From: CALXVA01 sp964587175
GTDB lineage: Bacteria; Bacillota; Clostridia; TANB77; CAG-508
DNA length: 54,574 bases
Assembly (NCBI GenBank): GCA_964587175.1
Contig: CAZPKK010000004.1
Coordinates: 1 to 54,574, forward strand
Direction of reading: 5' to 3'
Part shown: in pieces, positions 44,401 through 54,573 of the stretch
Layout: each line of letters begins with the position of its first letter
Position numbering within the stretch: the stretch's first letter is position 1
The notes under the pieces: model-generated
Told to the model about the DNA's origin: nothing
Database searches by the model: none
What the model saw: only the letters and a program-made list of their open reading frames with translations
Translations under genes and position numbers: made by a program

Positions 44401-46854
44401 ACTCTTTATTAAGTTATTTAGAATTTTATATTTAGATAGTAAATTTAAAGGATTACTAATCTCTCTAGATGTAAGCACATAATTAACTTCTTTTTTCAGA
44501 TTATTATTTTGAAATTGTTTGTCACTTCCACTTCTTATTTTTCTTTTTAGCCATCGTATTATCTGCCAATCTCCCCTTGTCCATCTACTAAGTCTTGTTT
44601 TAAAGGCCAAATATGATGTTGGATATCCATCCATAAGTACTATATCAGATGCAAGTCCGCACCTCAAATACGAGCCTTCCAGTAAATCATGGCTAAGTAC
44701 CGTGTTTTCTGGTATTTGCCCTCTTAAAACTTCTGAAAAAACTTCTAAATCATATATTCCTTTTCCAGTATAAATTCCTTCTCCAAAATTATCTTGATAA
44801 ACATCAGAAATTGCATTTGTGTAAGAATCTGTCCCGGCAGAACCAGAATATATTTTTGTAAACTTTGTCCTACTAGCTGCTTCCAAGCCAATCCCTACTC
44901 GTGGCTGAATAATACCATGTCCGCTTGTCACAGTTCCATTTTCTATCTCTGGTTTATTTAAAATATGCGACATAGCACCAATTAACTCTAATCCAGTATT
45001 TAATACAAGCTCTGTATCTGCATCTAATGTAATAACATATTTTATCTTAGGCAATCTTTCCAAATCTACTGTATTTACGTAAAATTCGTGTTGCTCACTT
45101 GCATTTCCTTTTAAAATATATTCATTAAATTGTGTTAGTAGTCCTCTTTTTCTCTCCCAGCCTAAATAGCAACCTTCTTTTTCATTCCACTCTCTTTTTC
45201 TGTATAGAAAATGAAATTTCGGAAAAACCTCATCTGGGTATTTTTGATTTAACTCTTTTGCAATTCTTACTCCAAGTCTGGATATATCCTCATCCCAATC
45301 TTCTTCCTCTTTATCTGCACTTGTTACATCTGCTAAAAGTGCAAAATAAATGTTATCACTTTTATTTGCAATATAATATACTTCTAATTTTTTCATCATT
45401 TCTTTCAATTTTTCTTCTTTACTTATAATAGTTGGTATAACCACAAATGTAGCATCTTCCTTTGGTACACCATTTTGCAAGTCTATTTTTGGAATTAGCT
45501 TTGGTTTAACAATTTTACTTAAAACATATTGTAATACTTGCATAAACATTATTTCTATTGGTAAATAAAGTAGTATTGCAGTTAATATCCATAATATTAT
45601 GCTCTTTGTTTGTGTATATACATAACTTCCAAAACTAATTGCAACAATAATACTAATTGCAATTTTTAATATGATGTAGCTTCTTATTTTTTCAGCATTT
45701 GATACTTCATTTATTTTTCTGTTAGTCAAACATTCCATAAGCTCTTTATTTCCAACATCAATTAAATAATACCCAATATGAGCTTTTTTACCTTGTTTTC
45801 CTTGTGATAATTCTAAACATTTCTTAGCTATATATATTTCTGAAATCTTAGTCTTTTTGGAAATTTCCTGTATTTTATTCCTATAATATATTTTTGTTTT
45901 GTAATCCATTTTTTCATATACATTTGCAGGATCATGTTTTAAGATTTCATCCACTTGATTAATTTCCTCAAAAATATCTATAAAATTAATTCTTTGTATT
46001 GTTTTTATACTAGTAATAGAATTTCCCATAGACACTTTTTTCACTGCTATATCAAAGTGTTGCTTTTTTATAACCTCTGAAATCTCAATTCCCATTTTAT
46101 TAACTTGTTCTTCAAGTATATTTAAAAAAGGAAATGCCTTTTTACCAAATTGCCTTAATTTGTATGACATATATTCAATAAATGGATATTTCATCTCTCC
46201 ATATTCTTTAACTTTTGCTTTGTATTCATTTAGTTTGTTAAATTGTAATTTTTCCTTTGACTTATTTTCCACTAATCTTTCTATAATATTTTCGACTTTA
46301 TATTTTTGAATTTGCACAGAATATATTTTTTCACAAATTTGTCTAATATTTTCAATTAAAGCAATTTGAAGAAATATACCTATATTCCATATCTCTTCCA
46401 TACTTAATTTTTTCTTTTCTTGATATGCTCTAAGTAAATCTGCTAATAGTTTAATATCTATTCTTGCATCTGTATATGATACAATTTCTGTGGCAAGCAC
46501 ATAAATTCTGGCAAATCCATAGTTTGTTCCATTTGCTATTCCTAAAAAATTTTTATATTTTTTTAGATTCAACTCTTTCTCAATACTTTTTACTGTTTCT
46601 TCAATAATATAATAATTATCTAAAAGCCATTCTCCAGCTGGATGTATTGGAATTTTTAGTTTAATATGCTCGTTAAGTAGGTTATACACTTCTGTTATAG
46701 CAATAAAATTTTCTTGCATTCTAGGAATAGGATAAGTATTTTTATCTGATTTCTCTTTTAGTATATGGTCTGACGCTAGTTTTTCCAAATAATTCTCTAA
46801 TTGTTTTTTGTCTAAAACCGCACCTTTTATATTTAAATATTTATAACTTCTCAA
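38397..46854 (-). CDS. cyclic beta-1,2-glucan synthase-like protein (GT84-GH94), interrupted by a +1 shift at CGG
   Basis: Two overlapping ORFs form one NdvB-type protein of about 2818 residues once the shift at 40741-40743 is read. From TTG 46854 (AAGGAGTG upstream): an N-terminal helical region, membrane helices near 400-460, a GT84 glycosyltransferase (VITLDADTELVLNTG, LSHDLLEGSYLRCGL, RLSRWTRGDW), further helices near 850-1000, a glucoamylase-like domain (SGTAFEYLMPNI, GISEAAFN), and tandem GH94 modules. The last GH94 module, with the general-acid motif GSGDWNDG and YGFRDQLQD, is entirely in the second ORF. Homologues make cyclic or linear beta-1,2-glucans from UDP-glucose at the membrane. 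The catalytic GH94 module requires the frameshift. Confidence 0.85.
40737..40746 (-). other. +1 frameshift site in the glucan synthase gene
   Basis: Zero frame reads AGA CTT CGG AAG AAT and stops six codons later. Skipping the C gives AGA CTT (C) GGA AGA ATA ACT GCA TGG, i.e. NSRLGRITAWDNN, which continues GH94 homology without gap. CGG is at 40741-40743. Confidence 0.85.
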
Positions 46855-46999
46855 AAAAATACACTCCTTGTTGATATGTTTTTTACATATTTTTCCCAAG
46901 AAATGTATTTTTATTCAGATTTTCCTTTTGTATTCTTTTATATATTTGTCTGTTACATATAATAAGATTAATATGGAACGACGCTCCGCCCACATTGTT

Positions 47000-49819
47000 T
47001 CAAGTTCTTGCATATATTCTCTTTCCTAGTTTTATTTCGTTCAATTTCTTTTGAGCCTCTATTATAACTAGTGGAAGTAAAGATATCCCTATTGTATATA
47101 GCCATTGTGTTCCATTTAGTGGTACTAAACTAAAGATATTTGCAAGTGCAGGAACCATAACTACAATTACTTGCAATAATACACCTAGTGCAAATGCTCC
47201 TATTAAGTATTTATTTTTAAATAAACCAGCTTTAAATATCGATTCGTCACTTTTCACATTAAAACTATGTACTAATTCAAGCATTCCTAATGCCACAAAT
47301 GCCATACTCCTTCCAACTTCTAAGCCATACAAGTTGTTTCCTATGCTAAATATTAGTAGAGTAAGCATTCCAAGCATTGCTCCTTCTACAAATATTTTCC
47401 CCCATAATCCATCTGCAAAAATACTTTTTTTAGCAGAACGTGGCTTTTTATTCATTATGTCTTTTTCTGGTGGCTCTAGTCCTATTGCAATTGCTGGCAG
47501 TGAGTCTGTAACCAAATTAACCCACAAAAGTTGTATTGCCAAAAGTGGGGATTCCATTCCTAAAAGCAAACCTACAAATATTGTAATTATTTCTCCAATA
47601 TTAGTAGAAATCAGAAAATGAACTGCCTTTTTTATATTTTCAAATATGTTCCTTCCTTGTTTTACAGCTTCTACAATAGTAACAAAATTATCATCTGTTA
47701 AAATCATGTCTGATGCATTTTTAGCAACATCTGTACCGTTTTTTCCCATTGCAATTCCTATATCTGCTTTTTTTAGTGCAGGTGCATCATTTACACCATC
47801 TCCTGTCATTGCAACCACAGCACCTGTTTTTTGGAAAGCCTCTACAATTCTGACCTTATGTTCTGGTGATACTCTTGCAAATACGGAATATTTGGAAATA
47901 TTTTTTTCAAGTTCTTTTTGAGATATTTCGTCAAGCTCTTTTCCTGTTATTGCTAAATCATTCTGTCGTAGTATTCCCAAATCTTTAGCTATTGCTTTTG
48001 CAGTTGCAATATGATCACCTGTTATCATAACTGTTTTTATTCCAGCTCTTCTACAAGTTGCTACTGCCTCTTCCACACCTTCACGAGGTGGGTCTATCAT
48101 TCCTATTAGCCCTACAAATGTTAGATTTCTTTCTATTGTTCCACTATCTATATTTGTAGGAAGTCTTGGCATTTCTGCATATGCTACTGCAATTACTCTT
48201 AATGCATCATCTGCCATTTTGCTATTTATTTTTTCAATCTTTTCTACTGCTTTTTTGTCAAGCAAATGCACTTCTCCATTTAAAAAGTAATGTGTGCAAT
48301 GTTTTAATAGCACATCAGGTGCACCTTTTGTTATTGTTAAAAATTCCCCTTCTGTATTATTCAAAAACTTTTCTAAGCTACTTTCTTGGTTTAAAGTAGT
48401 ACTTTGCTTTTCTAATAATTCCACAGCCACTTTTTCCATACCTTTAGCATCTAGGTAATTTTGCTTATTTACGTCTGCTCTGCCCTCCCCATTTACATTT
48501 TCTATGCTAGCCCAAGAATTTTTTAGCATTTTTGGGCTTGTTGATAATTTACTTAAGCTATGTATAGTAGTCATCATTTTTCTGTCAGATTCAAAAGGTA
48601 TGTCATTAATTCTATTGAATTTTTGATATAATATCTCTTTAAACTTTCCTTGCTGTTTAGCTGCATTTACAATAGCCACTTCTGTGGCCTCTCCTACTTC
48701 TCCTTCAACATCTGTGCACATTGCTCCAAGCTCTAGAATAAAGTCTTTTTGGAGATTTAGACTTTCTCCTTTAATATCCATTACTTTCGTTACTTGCATT
48801 TTATTTTGAGTTAATGTTCCTGTTTTATCTGAACAAATCACATTACTACTTCCTAATGTTTCAACTGCTGGCAATTTTCTTACAATTGTATTCTTTTTTG
48901 CCATTCTAGTAACACCAATTGAAAGCATTATTGTTACTATTGCTGGTAATCCTTCTGGAATAGCTGCTACTGCTAGACCAACAGATGTCATAAACATTTC
49001 AATTGGTTCTATCTTTTTTAGAACTCCTATTACAAAAATAAACGCACAAATTACTAAACATCCAATTCCAAGTGTTTTTCCCACCTCTCCAAGCTTTTTT
49101 TGTATAGGTGTTTCTGGTGATTCATTTGTAATAATCATTTTAGCAATTTTTCCAACTTTTGTATCCATGCCAATATCTGTAACAATTGCTTCTGCATGTC
49201 CATTTACTACAATAGTATTTGCAAAAGCCATATTCAAAGTATCTCCTAAAGCTGTTTTTTCATCTAGTAAAATATCTGCATCTTTTGTTACTGGAACAGT
49301 CTCACCTGTTAAACTTGACTCTTCAATTTTCAAGTTAGAACTGCTAATTAGCCTACAATCAGCTGGTACAAAATTTCCTGCTTCTAACAAAACAATATCT
49401 CCTTGCACTACTTCAGTACCTTTTATTGTACGTATCCTTCCTTCTCTTCTTACTTTTGCAACAGGAGCAGACATATCTTTTAATGCTTCTAATGATTTTT
49501 CTGCCTTTGCCTCTTGAACTAGTCCCATTATTGCATTTAAAACCACAATTGCAATTATGATAATTGAATCTATGTAATCATTCTCTCCTTGTACAAATGA
49601 AACCCCTGCTGAAATTACTGCTGCTACTAATAATATGACTATCATAAAATCTTGAAACTGTTTTATAAAACGTATGAGAATATTCTCTTTCTTTTGTTCA
49701 TCTAATTTATTAGGTCCATGCTTATTATGCCTTTCTTCCGCTTCTTTCAAGCTTAATCCTTGTCTTATGTTTGTCCTAAGTCTTCGTGCAACCTCATTCA
49801 CATTAAAAGACTGCCACAT
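47000..49819 (-). CDS. P-type calcium-transporting ATPase (type IIA)
   Basis: 939 residues from ATG 49819. Cation_ATPase_N domain, then helices M1-M2, actuator domain with SSLTGETVPV (TGE near 185), M4 with AIPEGLPAIVTIMLSIG (the PEGLP calcium-site motif), the phosphorylation site DKTGTLTQ near 332, ITKGAPDVLL in the nucleotide domain, MTGDGVNDAPALKKADIGIAMG and C-terminal helices M5-M10 with NLVTDSLPAIAIGLEPPE. SERCA/PMCA-like pumps export Ca2+. About 70 residues of extra sequence after the nucleotide-domain KMMTTIHSL motif (HSLSKLSTSPKML to EGEFLTI) look like a loop insertion. AAAGGAGAG precedes the start. Confidence 0.92.
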   Translation of the reverse strand: MWQSFNVNEVARRLRTNIRQGLSLKEAEERHNKHGPNKLDEQKKENILIRFIKQFQDFMIVILLVAAVISAGVSFVQGENDYIDSIIIIAIVVLNAIMGLVQEAKAEKSLEALKDMSAPVAKVRREGRIRTIKGTEVVQGDIVLLEAGNFVPADCRLISSSNLKIEESSLTGETVPVTKDADILLDEKTALGDTLNMAFANTIVVNGHAEAIVTDIGMDTKVGKIAKMIITNESPETPIQKKLGEVGKTLGIGCLVICAFIFVIGVLKKIEPIEMFMTSVGLAVAAIPEGLPAIVTIMLSIGVTRMAKKNTIVRKLPAVETLGSSNVICSDKTGTLTQNKMQVTKVMDIKGESLNLQKDFILELGAMCTDVEGEVGEATEVAIVNAAKQQGKFKEILYQKFNRINDIPFESDRKMMTTIHSLSKLSTSPKMLKNSWASIENVNGEGRADVNKQNYLDAKGMEKVAVELLEKQSTTLNQESSLEKFLNNTEGEFLTITKGAPDVLLKHCTHYFLNGEVHLLDKKAVEKIEKINSKMADDALRVIAVAYAEMPRLPTNIDSGTIERNLTFVGLIGMIDPPREGVEEAVATCRRAGIKTVMITGDHIATAKAIAKDLGILRQNDLAITGKELDEISQKELEKNISKYSVFARVSPEHKVRIVEAFQKTGAVVAMTGDGVNDAPALKKADIGIAMGKNGTDVAKNASDMILTDDNFVTIVEAVKQGRNIFENIKKAVHFLISTNIGEIITIFVGLLLGMESPLLAIQLLWVNLVTDSLPAIAIGLEPPEKDIMNKKPRSAKKSIFADGLWGKIFVEGAMLGMLTLLIFSIGNNLYGLEVGRSMAFVALGMLELVHSFNVKSDESIFKAGLFKNKYLIGAFALGVLLQVIVVMVPALANIFSLVPLNGTQWLYTIGISLLPLVIIEAQKKLNEIKLGKRIYART

Positions 49820-49904
49820 ATATATCAACTCTCCTTTGTTTTGGTTATATTAATATATATGCAAGCAGTCCCAACTTTATGACTATTTTTTCCAATTTGG
49901 AAAA

Positions 49905-52900
49905 TTAGTTAAGTTTCATTGAAAGTAGTTTGCTTACTCCATTTTCTTCCATAGTTACACCATAAACTGCATTTGCTACTTCCATTGTTCCTTTTCTATG
50001 TGTTATTACTAGGAATTGGGTTTCACTACTGAATTTCTTTAAGTATTCTGCAAATCTATATACGTTTACGTCATCTAGCGCTGCTTCGATTTCGTCTAGT
50101 ACACAAAATGGTGCTGGGTTTATTTTTAATATTGCAAATAAAAGTGCTATTGCTGTAAATGCTTTTTCTCCACCAGATAATAGCATCATGTTTTGAAGTT
50201 TTTTTCCTGTTGGCTGTACTTGTATGTCAATTCCACATTCTAATACATTTTCTTCGTCTTCTAATCTTAATTCTGCTTTTCCACCACCAAAAAGTTCTAC
50301 AAATACTTCATTAAAGTTTTTATTAATCTCGGCAAATTTTTCTACAAACTGTTCTTTCATGGTTTGGGTCATATCAGCTATTATTTTTCTTAATTTTGCT
50401 CCTGTATTTTCTAAGTCTAAACGTTGCTCACACATAAAGTCATATCTTTCTTTTGTCTTTTTATATTCTTCTATTGCATCAATATTTATGCTTCCTAATT
50501 CTTTTATTTGATTACGCAAAACATTTACATCTCTTGCTGCCTTTTGTACATTTTGTGGTTTTTCGTATCCTTCTGCATTATTTGGTGTTAGCTCATATTC
50601 AGTCCATAAATTGTTTACCACTTGTTCTAAATCTTGCTCTAATTTTGTTTTACGTACATCTAATTTTACAAGCTGTCCTTTTAAGTCTTCTATAACACTA
50701 AATTGCTCATTAATACTTGTCTCTGATGTTTTTAATTTTTCATTTTTTTCAAGTCTACTGTTTTTTAAATTTTCTATAATATTTGAACTATTTTCTACAT
50801 CAGATTTAATTTTGGTGATTTCTTCTTCCAAGTCTTTTATTTTTTGTTCTAAACTTGTATTTTCTTCTAAAACTTCCTCAATATTTTTTTCTTTATTTTC
50901 TATAGATGCCTTATTATTATTAATATCTTGCTTAATTCTTTCTACCATCTCATCTATTGATGTTCCACTTTCATCAAAGGAAGATACCGATATTTTTAAA
51001 TTTGTAATATCGAAATTTAGGTCATCTATATATTTTTGATTATCTTTATTATTTATTGCAAATTCTTCTACAATTTTACTTAGTTTTTCTATTTCGCCAT
51101 TTAAATAATTTGTTTCTTCCTCTTTTTTCTCTTTTTCAGTTCTATTATCTATTTTTTGCTTTGCTAAATCTTCTACTTCTTGCTTTAATTTTTCTCTTCT
51201 TGCCTCTAATTTAGCAATACTTTCTTCCATATTTAGCATTTTTTGATTTTCCGCAGCATATGTTACTTCAATATCTTGAAGTTCTTTTTCAAGTCTTGTT
51301 ACTTCTTCTATCACATCTGTTACAGATTCTGTATATTCTTTTTTCTCTTGCGACGTTCTTTCGATTTTAGAATTTATCTCTTTTAAGGCCTTTTCCAAAT
51401 CTTCTATTTCTCTGCTTCTTCCTAGTATGTTCACTGTTTTTGTTTGTATTGAACCACCAGTTATACTACCAGTGTTACTTATAATATCGCCTTCTAAAGT
51501 AACAATTCTAAAAGAATGTGAGTTTAATTTTGCCATTTGAATAGCAGTATCTAAATCTTCTACAATTAAAGTTCTACCTAGTAAATTTAGCACAATTTGT
51601 TCATATTTTTTATCACATTTTACTAAATCAGACGCAACTCCAATTACCCCTTCTGTATTGTTTCTGATAATTCTGTCTAATTTTTTTCCTCTAATAGAAG
51701 ATACTGGTAAAAATGATGCTCTTCCTAATTTTCCTGCTCTTAAATGCTCTACTAATTTTTTTGCATCTTCTTCTGTATCTGTTACAATGTTTTGTAAAGC
51801 TTGGCCTAACGCCATTTCAATTGCAGTTTCATATTTTTTATCAACAGAAATTAAGTTTGCTAAAACTCCATTCATTCCCTTTCCAAGACTAGCATTTTTT
51901 TCACAGTCTACAAGTAATGCTTTTACACTTCTCATATATCCTTCTTTTTCTTTTTCTGTTTCAATTAAAAATTTTAGTCTAGAATCTTTCATTCGGGATT
52001 CATATGTCAAGTTATTTATGTTAGTATCAAACTCTTTTATTTTTGCCATACTTTCTTCTTTTTTGTTAGCTTTTTCTTGTAAGCTTTTTGTAACTTCATT
52101 TTTCTTATGCTCGATTTCATAAAAATCTTTTGATTTTTCTTGCTTATCACTTCTCGCACTATCTATTTCTAGTGTCAAACTATTTATTTCCGACTTTGCT
52201 GATTTTTCTCTTTTCTCTATATTTTCTAGATTTGTATCTAAACTACTTATCTCAGATGCAATTTCATATTTTCTATCTGTATATTTTTCTATTTCTTGTT
52301 TTTTACCCTCAATCTCTAGCTCTTTATCAGATAGTTTTTTAGTTAATTCTTCTAATTCTTTTTGTTTTTCATCCAACTCTTTTTGAAATTTCTCTCTGTT
52401 TTGTGATAGGTTTTCCTTTTTGTCTAATTTTTGTTTTTGTTCATCTTCTAGCTCTACAATTCTTGTCTTTATTTCCTCAATTTCTTTTTCTAATCTTTCT
52501 TTATTAGCAATATTATTTTGTATTCTTTCTTTAGAAATACCAATTTCTGAATTTATTTTTTCTATTTTATTTGTACTTTCAAAGCCCAAATTCTGCATTT
52601 CCTCAATCTTAGCAGTAATTTCATCAATTTGTTCTTTTAATTCCTCTTTTGCATTTTGCAAATTAATCATCTTCTGATTTTCTGCTTCATTTTGCCCTTC
52701 AAGTATTTGTATATCTTCTGCCACTTTTTCTAGCTTTTCTTTATACTCGGTAATATTGTATAAAAATAGTCCTACTTCAATGTTTTTTAGTTCTTCTCTT
52801 AAATCTAAATATTTTTTTGCTTTATCAGATTGCATTTTTAATGGTTCAATATTTGACTCTATCTCAGACAAAATATCATTAATTCTAAGCAAATTAAGTT

Positions 52901-53453
52901 TAGTCTGTTCTAGTTTTTTCTCAGACTCTGCTTTTCTTGTTCTATACTTTACAATACCAGCTGCCTCTTCAAAAATTCTCCTTCTGTCTTCTGATTTATT
53001 ACTTAAAATTTCATCTATTTTTCCTTGTCCAATAATACTATACCCATCTTTTCCAATACCAGTATCCATAAAAAGTTCTAATACGTCTTTTAATCTGCAA
53101 GGAACTTTATTAATAAAGTAACCTGTTTCTCCGCTTCTATATAATTTTCTTGTAACAGTAACTTCACTATATTCAATAGGAAGCTTACCATCTGTATTAT
53201 CAATAATCATCGAAACCTCTGCAAAACCTAATGACTTTCTTGCCTGAGTTCCAGCAAAAATAACGTCCTCTGATTTTGACCCTCTTAAAGACTTCATGCT
53301 TTGCTCACCAAGTACCCATCTAATAGCATCTGAAATATTGCTTTTTCCAGACCCATTAGGGCCAATAACAGAGGTTATTCCACTCTTAAATTCTAATACT
53401 GTTTTATCTGCAAAGGACTTAAATCCTTGTAATTCTAATCTTTTTAAATACAT
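49905..53453 (-). CDS. smc: chromosome segregation protein SMC
   Basis: 1182 residues, standard for bacterial SMC. Walker A GPNGSGKSNISDAIRW at residues 32-47, two long coiled coils (about 165-500 and 680-1010) flanking a hinge near 510-660 (KGMNGVLANLISVDKKYETAIEMALG), the signature LLSGGEKAFTAIALLFAI and Walker B CVLDEIEAALDD near 1100. SMC with ScpAB compacts and segregates chromosomes. AAGGAG lies six bases before the ATG, and a consensus promoter is at 53549-53577. In many Firmicutes smc follows rnc; here the two are about 20 kb apart, and ftsY is not seen downstream. Confidence 0.96.
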   Translation of the reverse strand: MYLKRLELQGFKSFADKTVLEFKSGITSVIGPNGSGKSNISDAIRWVLGEQSMKSLRGSKSEDVIFAGTQARKSLGFAEVSMIIDNTDGKLPIEYSEVTVTRKLYRSGETGYFINKVPCRLKDVLELFMDTGIGKDGYSIIGQGKIDEILSNKSEDRRRIFEEAAGIVKYRTRKAESEKKLEQTKLNLLRINDILSEIESNIEPLKMQSDKAKKYLDLREELKNIEVGLFLYNITEYKEKLEKVAEDIQILEGQNEAENQKMINLQNAKEELKEQIDEITAKIEEMQNLGFESTNKIEKINSEIGISKERIQNNIANKERLEKEIEEIKTRIVELEDEQKQKLDKKENLSQNREKFQKELDEKQKELEELTKKLSDKELEIEGKKQEIEKYTDRKYEIASEISSLDTNLENIEKREKSAKSEINSLTLEIDSARSDKQEKSKDFYEIEHKKNEVTKSLQEKANKKEESMAKIKEFDTNINNLTYESRMKDSRLKFLIETEKEKEGYMRSVKALLVDCEKNASLGKGMNGVLANLISVDKKYETAIEMALGQALQNIVTDTEEDAKKLVEHLRAGKLGRASFLPVSSIRGKKLDRIIRNNTEGVIGVASDLVKCDKKYEQIVLNLLGRTLIVEDLDTAIQMAKLNSHSFRIVTLEGDIISNTGSITGGSIQTKTVNILGRSREIEDLEKALKEINSKIERTSQEKKEYTESVTDVIEEVTRLEKELQDIEVTYAAENQKMLNMEESIAKLEARREKLKQEVEDLAKQKIDNRTEKEKKEEETNYLNGEIEKLSKIVEEFAINNKDNQKYIDDLNFDITNLKISVSSFDESGTSIDEMVERIKQDINNNKASIENKEKNIEEVLEENTSLEQKIKDLEEEITKIKSDVENSSNIIENLKNSRLEKNEKLKTSETSINEQFSVIEDLKGQLVKLDVRKTKLEQDLEQVVNNLWTEYELTPNNAEGYEKPQNVQKAARDVNVLRNQIKELGSINIDAIEEYKKTKERYDFMCEQRLDLENTGAKLRKIIADMTQTMKEQFVEKFAEINKNFNEVFVELFGGGKAELRLEDEENVLECGIDIQVQPTGKKLQNMMLLSGGEKAFTAIALLFAILKINPAPFCVLDEIEAALDDVNVYRFAEYLKKFSSETQFLVITHRKGTMEVANAVYGVTMEENGVSKLLSMKLN

Positions 53454-53548
53454 TTGTTGCTCCTTGTCTCTTTAGTAACAGCCCAAAACGACAATTTAAG
53501 TTTTGGTGACATCAATACCTAAGCTAAAGTTATTTGTTTTCCTTGTAA

Positions 53549-53577
53549 ATTATATAGCACTTTATGCTTTTTTTCAA
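53549..53577 (-). promoter_or_regulatory. promoter of smc
   Basis: TTGAAA (53572-53577), 17 bases, TATAAT (53549-53554) on the reverse strand. Confidence 0.75.
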
Positions 53578-53745
53578 CATCTTTCTTGTTTTTTTGTAGG
53601 TTGCTTTCAATTTCACACACTGTATTTTATACTTTCTTTGACATGCCTTTAAATTTAATTTTCCACGCCTAGAGCTGTTTCCTTTGTTTCATTAAGACTG
53701 AGATTTTTCCATATTTTTGTATTTTTTCAGAAGACAAAACCATTC

Positions 53746-54573
53746 CTATTCTATATTCCACAACGTACAGTCATATTTGGTTTCATCGCTTTTTGTAAGT
53801 GAGATATCAGACTTTAGAGAAACTACGGGACGGACGCCGACATAGTAGTAGTACGTATAGCCATTCGAGCGGCACAAGTAGTAACCGTCCACGTTGCCAT
53901 CGTTCACATCGCGCAACCCAAAGTACGCATAGCCGGAGTTGGTATCGACATACGACGAGCCAAGCCAGTACCATACACCATCAGTTGAGCCAGAACCTTC
54001 TGCAAAAGCTCCCGTACTACTATTTGTGAATAACATCTTATATGCTGCACTTTCTGTTGAAATTCCTTCTGTTGTTCCATTATTGGAGTCTGTTAATGTG
54101 TTTGGATAGTACCTATAATAGTTGCTTTCTAGGGTTGTTATTTCTCCTGATTTACTAGTATTATATTCTGATAATTCCCAGCCTGATTCTGAATCATACC
54201 AATAAAATCCATTACTATGAGAAGATAAACTTCCTGTTCGGTTATTTGTTGCTTTATAAGATGGTTTATCTGTTCCGTTCCAATAATATGTTACTTTGTT
54301 TCCATATTCATATATGTAGCTTGCACCATATTTTGTGCCTGACCCTGTTTGCTTTGGGTCATTTACTCCTACATTATTTGGATTATATCCTGTTATTTTG
54401 TTTATGTCATCTACTGTTATACTTCTTGCTCCTGTTGCTCCTTTTCCTTCGCCATATATCGCACTTATTGCATTTAATTCGCTTATTCCATTTGCATATC
54501 CATCTTGTCCGCTTAAGTAATAATACGTTCTGTTATAGTATGAGTAATCGTATCCTCCACTCGTTGGCTCTAC
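53746..54573 (-). CDS. surface protein with C-terminal ligand-binding (C-type-lectin/SUMF1-like) domain, 3' part
   Basis: 275 residues of a longer gene that enters from the right edge; one continuous frame ends at TAG 53746. The visible part is Gly/Ser/Tyr/Asn-rich: SGQDGYANGISELNAISAIYG, SITVDDINKITGYNPNN, YYWNGTDKPS, then YWLGSSYV...YFGLRDV...GVRPVVSLKSDI near the C-terminus. This C-terminal pattern is that of variable surface proteins used by diversity-generating retroelements, with alternating fixed residues and variable ones. The variable stretch is GC-rich in an otherwise AT-rich gene. The N-terminus is unseen, so I cannot say whether it has the pilin-like anchor of the gene at 9746-10689. 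Confidence 0.75.
   Translation of the reverse strand, partial: VEPTSGGYDYSYYNRTYYYLSGQDGYANGISELNAISAIYGEGKGATGARSITVDDINKITGYNPNNVGVNDPKQTGSGTKYGASYIYEYGNKVTYYWNGTDKPSYKATNNRTGSLSSHSNGFYWYDSESGWELSEYNTSKSGEITTLESNYYRYYPNTLTDSNNGTTEGISTESAAYKMLFTNSSTGAFAEGSGSTDGVWYWLGSSYVDTNSGYAYFGLRDVNDGNVDGYYLCRSNGYTYYYYVGVRPVVSLKSDISLTKSDETKYDCTLWNIE
53826..53975 (-). other. candidate DGR variable region (VR)
   Basis: In this stretch nearly all variable-looking codons (GAT, ACC, AAC, TCC, GGC, TAT, TAC, GAC, TGC, CGC, AAT, GTC) end in C or T and could derive from AAC/AAT by substitution of the first two adenines, the fingerprint of adenine-specific mutagenic retrohoming. The segment is also much richer in G+C than the flanking gene. 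No template repeat or reverse transcriptase lies in the window; both should be to the right. Confidence 0.6.

Noticed and set aside
49000..49800. Plus-strand ORFs opposite the Ca2+ ATPase and SMC genes
   Set aside because: They are shadows of strongly conserved minus-strand genes and have no ribosome binding sites or family resemblance.
53826..53975. The GC-rich end of the surface protein as contamination or chimera
   Set aside because: The reading frame and conserved flanks continue without break through the GC-rich stretch, and the codon pattern is explained by adenine mutagenesis.
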